DNA of 7,857 nucleotides, from NCBI GenBank assembly GCA_034437615.1, contig DAOTTW010000380.1, positions 1 to 7,857 on the forward strand, given 5' to 3'. Source of the DNA: DAOTTW01 sp034437615 (GTDB taxonomy: Bacteria; Chloroflexota; Anaerolineae; Aggregatilineales; Phototrophicaceae). Each line of letters opens with the position of its first letter. Within the stretch, counting starts at the first letter, position 1. The notes under the pieces are model-generated. The model did no database searches. It had not been told where the DNA came from and saw nothing but the letters and a program-made list of their open reading frames with translations. Shown here piece by piece: positions 5,638 to 7,857 of the stretch. Made by a program: the position numbers and the translations under genes.

Positions 5638-5937
5638 ATGGCAAATCTCAACATTCGCCCGCTTGGGGATCGCATCGTCGTTGAACCAATTGAGCAGGAA
5701 AGCCAGACCGCTAGCGGCCTGGTATTGCCCGAATCCGCAAAGGAAAAGCCGCAGCAGGGTAATGTGCTGGCTGTGGGCCTGGGCCGCAAGGACGACGACG
5801 GCGAACGCATTGCGCTGGATGTCGAAGTCGGCAACAAGGTGCTATTCGCCAAGTATGCTGGCACAGAAATCAAGCTGGATGATCGCAAACTGCTTATCAT
5901 GAAGGAAAGCGACATCCTCGGTATCGTCGAAGGCTAA
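5638..5937 (+). CDS. groES: GroES co-chaperonin (Hsp10)
   Basis: A 99-aa co-chaperonin, normal length, forming the seven-subunit lid of the GroEL folding chamber in the cytosol. The sequence follows the family throughout: NIRPLGDRIVVEP (5-17), the mobile loop around QTASGLVLPESAKEKPQQGNVLAVG (23-47) whose hydrophobic GLVLP binds GroEL, the roof-loop region GRKDDDGERI (49-58), VGNKVLFAKYAGTEIKLDDRKLLIMKESDILGIVE (64-98). An AGGAGGT ribosome-binding site lies six bases before the ATG, the strongest in the window. First gene of groES-groEL, under the CIRCE-bearing promoter. Confidence 0.98.
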   Translation: MANLNIRPLGDRIVVEPIEQESQTASGLVLPESAKEKPQQGNVLAVGLGRKDDDGERIALDVEVGNKVLFAKYAGTEIKLDDRKLLIMKESDILGIVEG

Positions 5938-5939
5938 TT

Positions 5940-5978
5940 CGGTTAGCAAGCCAATACGTCAATTAAACCGCTAAACCG
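5940..5978 (+). other. possible weak stem-loop between groES and groEL
   Basis: CGGTTAGC (5940-5947), starting just after the groES stop, can pair with GCTAAACCG (5970-5978) with one bulged A across a 22-nt loop. Stem-loops in groES-groEL spacers are sometimes mRNA processing or stability elements, but this one is long-looped and could be chance. There is no T-tract, so it is not a terminator, and groEL is expected to be cotranscribed with groES. Confidence 0.25.
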
Positions 5979-6019
5979 CCAGACAAGTGTAAGCATAACC
6001 ACAATGGAGGCATTTAGAC

Positions 6020-7675
6020 ATGGCAAAGCAACTCATATTCCGTGATGAAGCACGCCGCAAGCTACAGGTCGGCGTGGACAAGGTCGCTAACGCGGTCAGC
6101 ACCACCCTGGGGCCGAAGGGCCGCAACGTCGCGCTGGATAAGAAGTTCGGTGCGCCAACCGTGACGCACGACGGCGTGACAGTTGCGAAGGAAATCGAAC
6201 TGGAAGACCCCTACGAGAACATGGGCGCACAACTGCTGAAGGAAGCCGCCACCAAGACCAACGACATCGCCGGTGATGGCACGACCACAGCGACCGTGCT
6301 GGCACAGGCTATCGTGACGGACGGCCTGAAGAACGTCGCCGCTGGCGCGAACCCGATGCTGCTGAAGCGCGGCATTCTGGAAGCAGCCCGCATCATCTCC
6401 GAGTACATCCTGGAACAAGCCACACCCATCGAAACGCGGGACGCCATCGCGCAGGTCGCCAGCGTCAGCGCTCAGGATGACCACATCGGTAACTTGATCG
6501 CAGAGGTAATGGACAAGGTCGGCAAGGATGGCGTTGTCACAGTGGAAGAAAGCAAGGGCCTGGAGTTCGAGACCGAATACGTCGAAGGGATGCAGTTTGA
6601 TCGTGGTTACATCAGCCCCTACTTCGTCACCGATACACAGGCGATGCAGGCCAGCATCGAAGAGCCGTATGTCTTGATCCACGACAAGAAGATCAGCGCC
6701 GCACAGGACATCGTGCCCATCCTGGAAAAGCTGATCCAGATCGGCAAGCGTGAACTGGTCATCATCGCAGAGGACATCGACGGCGAAGCGCTGGCCACCC
6801 TCGTGCTGAACAAGATTCGCGGTATGCTGAACGTGCTGGCTGTGAAGGCCCCCGGCTTTGGGGATCGCCGTAAGGCCATGCTGCGTGACATCGCTGTGCT
6901 GACGGGTGGTACGGTCATCAGCGAGGAAACAGGCCGCAAGCTGGATAGCGTGGCCGTGCAGGACCTGGGCCGCGCTGGTAAGGTCGTCAGCACGAAGGAC
7001 GACACGACCATTGTTGACGGTGCAGGCGAGAACAGCGCCATCGAAGCCCGCGTCAACGAAATCCGTGCGGAAATCGACGCCAGCACCAGCGACTATGACC
7101 GCGAAAAGCTCCAGGAACGTCTGGCTAAGCTGGCTGGCGGTGTGGCCGTCATCCGCGTGGGTGCCGCAACCGAGACCGAACTGAAGGAAAAGAAGCACCG
7201 CGTCGAAGATGCCCTGAGCGCAACCCGCGCTGCCGTTGAAGAAGGCGTCGTGCCCGGTGGTGGTGTCGCCCTGGTCAACGCCGTTAGCGCCCTGACTGAT
7301 GTTAAGATGGGCCAGGACGACGAGAACATCGGTGTGCAGATCGTGCGCCGCTCGCTAGAGGTGCCGATGCGCAAGATCGCATCCAACGCAGGCCAGGACG
7401 GTGCCGTGATTATCGACGGTGTGCGCCGCTTGCAGAAGAGCCGCAAAAACCATCGCGTCGGCTACAACGTCATGACAGGCGAATACGTGGACATGATCGA
7501 AGCCGGCATCCCCGACCCCGCGAAGGTGACACGCGGCGCAGTCGAGAACGCCGCATCCATCGCTTCCATGATCCTGACAACCGAAGCCCTTATCACCGAC
7601 GTGCCAGAAGAAGGCGGCAGCGGTGCTGGTATGCCGGATATGGACGGCATGGGCGGCATGGGCGGTATGTACTAA
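6020..7675 (+). CDS. groEL: GroEL chaperonin (Hsp60)
   Basis: A 551-aa chaperonin, full length, forming the double-ring ATP-driven folding chamber that works with GroES. Conserved residues are in place: TLGPKGRNV (29-37) and DGTTTA (86-91) for ATP binding, D51 and the catalytic D397 (E. coli D52 and D398), apical substrate/GroES contacts including Y197, Y201 and F202 in RGYISPYF, and the chaperonin signature AAVEEGVVPGGG (404-415). The C-terminus ends in the flexible Gly-Met tail MDGMGGMGGMY. The segment RRLQKSRKNHRVGYNV (469-484) is a few residues longer and more basic than the E. coli equivalent. GGAGG lies nine bases before the ATG. It sits 82 bp after groES with no terminator between them, so one HrcA-controlled operon is expected. 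Confidence 0.98.
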   Translation: MAKQLIFRDEARRKLQVGVDKVANAVSTTLGPKGRNVALDKKFGAPTVTHDGVTVAKEIELEDPYENMGAQLLKEAATKTNDIAGDGTTTATVLAQAIVTDGLKNVAAGANPMLLKRGILEAARIISEYILEQATPIETRDAIAQVASVSAQDDHIGNLIAEVMDKVGKDGVVTVEESKGLEFETEYVEGMQFDRGYISPYFVTDTQAMQASIEEPYVLIHDKKISAAQDIVPILEKLIQIGKRELVIIAEDIDGEALATLVLNKIRGMLNVLAVKAPGFGDRRKAMLRDIAVLTGGTVISEETGRKLDSVAVQDLGRAGKVVSTKDDTTIVDGAGENSAIEARVNEIRAEIDASTSDYDREKLQERLAKLAGGVAVIRVGAATETELKEKKHRVEDALSATRAAVEEGVVPGGGVALVNAVSALTDVKMGQDDENIGVQIVRRSLEVPMRKIASNAGQDGAVIIDGVRRLQKSRKNHRVGYNVMTGEYVDMIEAGIPDPAKVTRGAVENAASIASMILTTEALITDVPEEGGSGAGMPDMDGMGGMGGMY

Positions 7676-7692
7676 AAGCCGAGCAAATGCTG

Positions 7693-7768
7693 TGTAGGGG
7701 CGCTGCATTCAAAACGCTGCGTCCCTACATAACCATCTCGAACCGCAGGGACGCCATTCTTGGCGTCC
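7693..7768 (+). repeat. composite two-hairpin repeat, copy 2
   Basis: The first hairpin has arms TGTAGGGGCGC (7693-7703) and GCGTCCCTACA (7719-7729), 11 pairs including one G-T wobble, around a 15-nt loop. A 19-nt linker follows, then the second hairpin, GGACGCCA-TTCT-TGGCGTCC (7749-7768). Bases 7719-7768 match the minus strand of 4345-4394 at 41 of 50 positions without gaps. It begins 17 bases after the groEL stop and might serve as a transcript 3' end, although no T-tract follows. Confidence 0.85.
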
Positions 7769-7770
7769 GG

Positions 7771-7786
7771 GGCGGCGCAAGCCGCC
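7771..7786 (+). other. GC-rich hairpin with GCAA tetraloop after groEL
   Basis: GGCGGC (7771-7776), GCAA, GCCGCC (7781-7786): a perfect 6-bp all-GC stem capped by a GNRA tetraloop, immediately after the second hairpin of repeat copy 2 and followed by ATAAAATA. It should be very stable in RNA and could protect or end the groESL transcript. It lacks a T-tract, so an intrinsic terminator is not clear. Confidence 0.5.
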
Positions 7787-7810
7787 ATAAAATACGGTCA
7801 AACATCAAAT

Positions 7811-7857
7811 ACCTACCCCTGAAAAGGGGGAGGTACGGTGTTAAAAGCCCCTCTCCC
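7811..7857. repeat. start of a second low-complexity hairpin repeat, cut by window end
   Basis: ACCTACCCC (7811-7819) pairs with GGGGGAGGT (7826-7834) with one A-G mismatch around loop TGAAAA. It is followed by TTAAAAGCCCCTCTCCC up to the window edge, which looks like the start of another C-rich arm. Similar CCCCT...AGGGG / TTAAAA...CCCC arrays are common dispersed intergenic repeats in Chloroflexota and cyanobacteria, recalled from general knowledge. The element is incomplete here. Confidence 0.5.

Noticed and set aside
6062..7198. Long open frame antisense to groEL (378 codons)
   Set aside because: It mirrors the biased codon use of groEL on the opposite strand and shows no family features; a shadow.
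4345..7768. Idea that the inverted repeat copies are ends of a transposon carrying nucleoside hydrolase and groESL
   Set aside because: No transposase or target-site duplication is visible, the copies are only 82% identical and the enclosed genes are housekeeping; dispersed repeats are simpler.

Overview
The window looks like ordinary chromosomal DNA from a free-living bacterium. My best guess is Chloroflexota (an Anaerolineae-like lineage). This rests on the style of the GroEL and of the fused gamma-alpha 2-oxoacid oxidoreductase, the HrcA/CIRCE control site, and short dispersed hairpin repeats of the GTAGGGGCG type. The phylum is an inference and no marker here fixes it. No phage, transposase, CRISPR, tRNA or rRNA is visible.

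Layout from left to right: (1) the N-terminus of a YtxH-like small membrane protein on the minus strand, cut by the window edge. (2) ridA on the plus strand, divergent from it. (3) A minus-strand block read right to left: korA (fused gamma-alpha subunit), korB and a DUF952 protein. The DUF952 gene meets ridA tail to tail with overlapping stop codons. (4) A 420-bp intergenic stretch upstream of korA, holding a likely korA promoter, a palindrome, one copy of a two-hairpin repeat and a probable terminator for the next gene. (5) A minus-strand nucleoside hydrolase. (6) A 265-bp divergent control region with a promoter pair, an inverted repeat and a CIRCE operator. (7) groES and groEL on the plus strand. 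(8) A hairpin-rich tail after groEL with a second copy of the two-hairpin repeat.

Functionally, korAB encodes a thiamine-diphosphate 2-oxoacid:ferredoxin (or other low-potential acceptor) oxidoreductase of central carbon metabolism. groESL encodes the Hsp60/Hsp10 folding machine, probably repressed by HrcA. ridA removes reactive enamine/imine intermediates. The nucleoside hydrolase salvages nucleosides. These are housekeeping functions with no obvious common pathway.

I found no new multi-gene system. The most notable non-coding signal is a 50-bp, 82%-identical composite hairpin repeat present in two opposite-facing copies that bracket the nucleoside hydrolase-groESL segment. The arms are conserved and the tetraloop of one hairpin is fully diverged. 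The second is an undescribed operator-like inverted repeat with 21-bp-phased direct repeats between the nucleoside hydrolase and groES.
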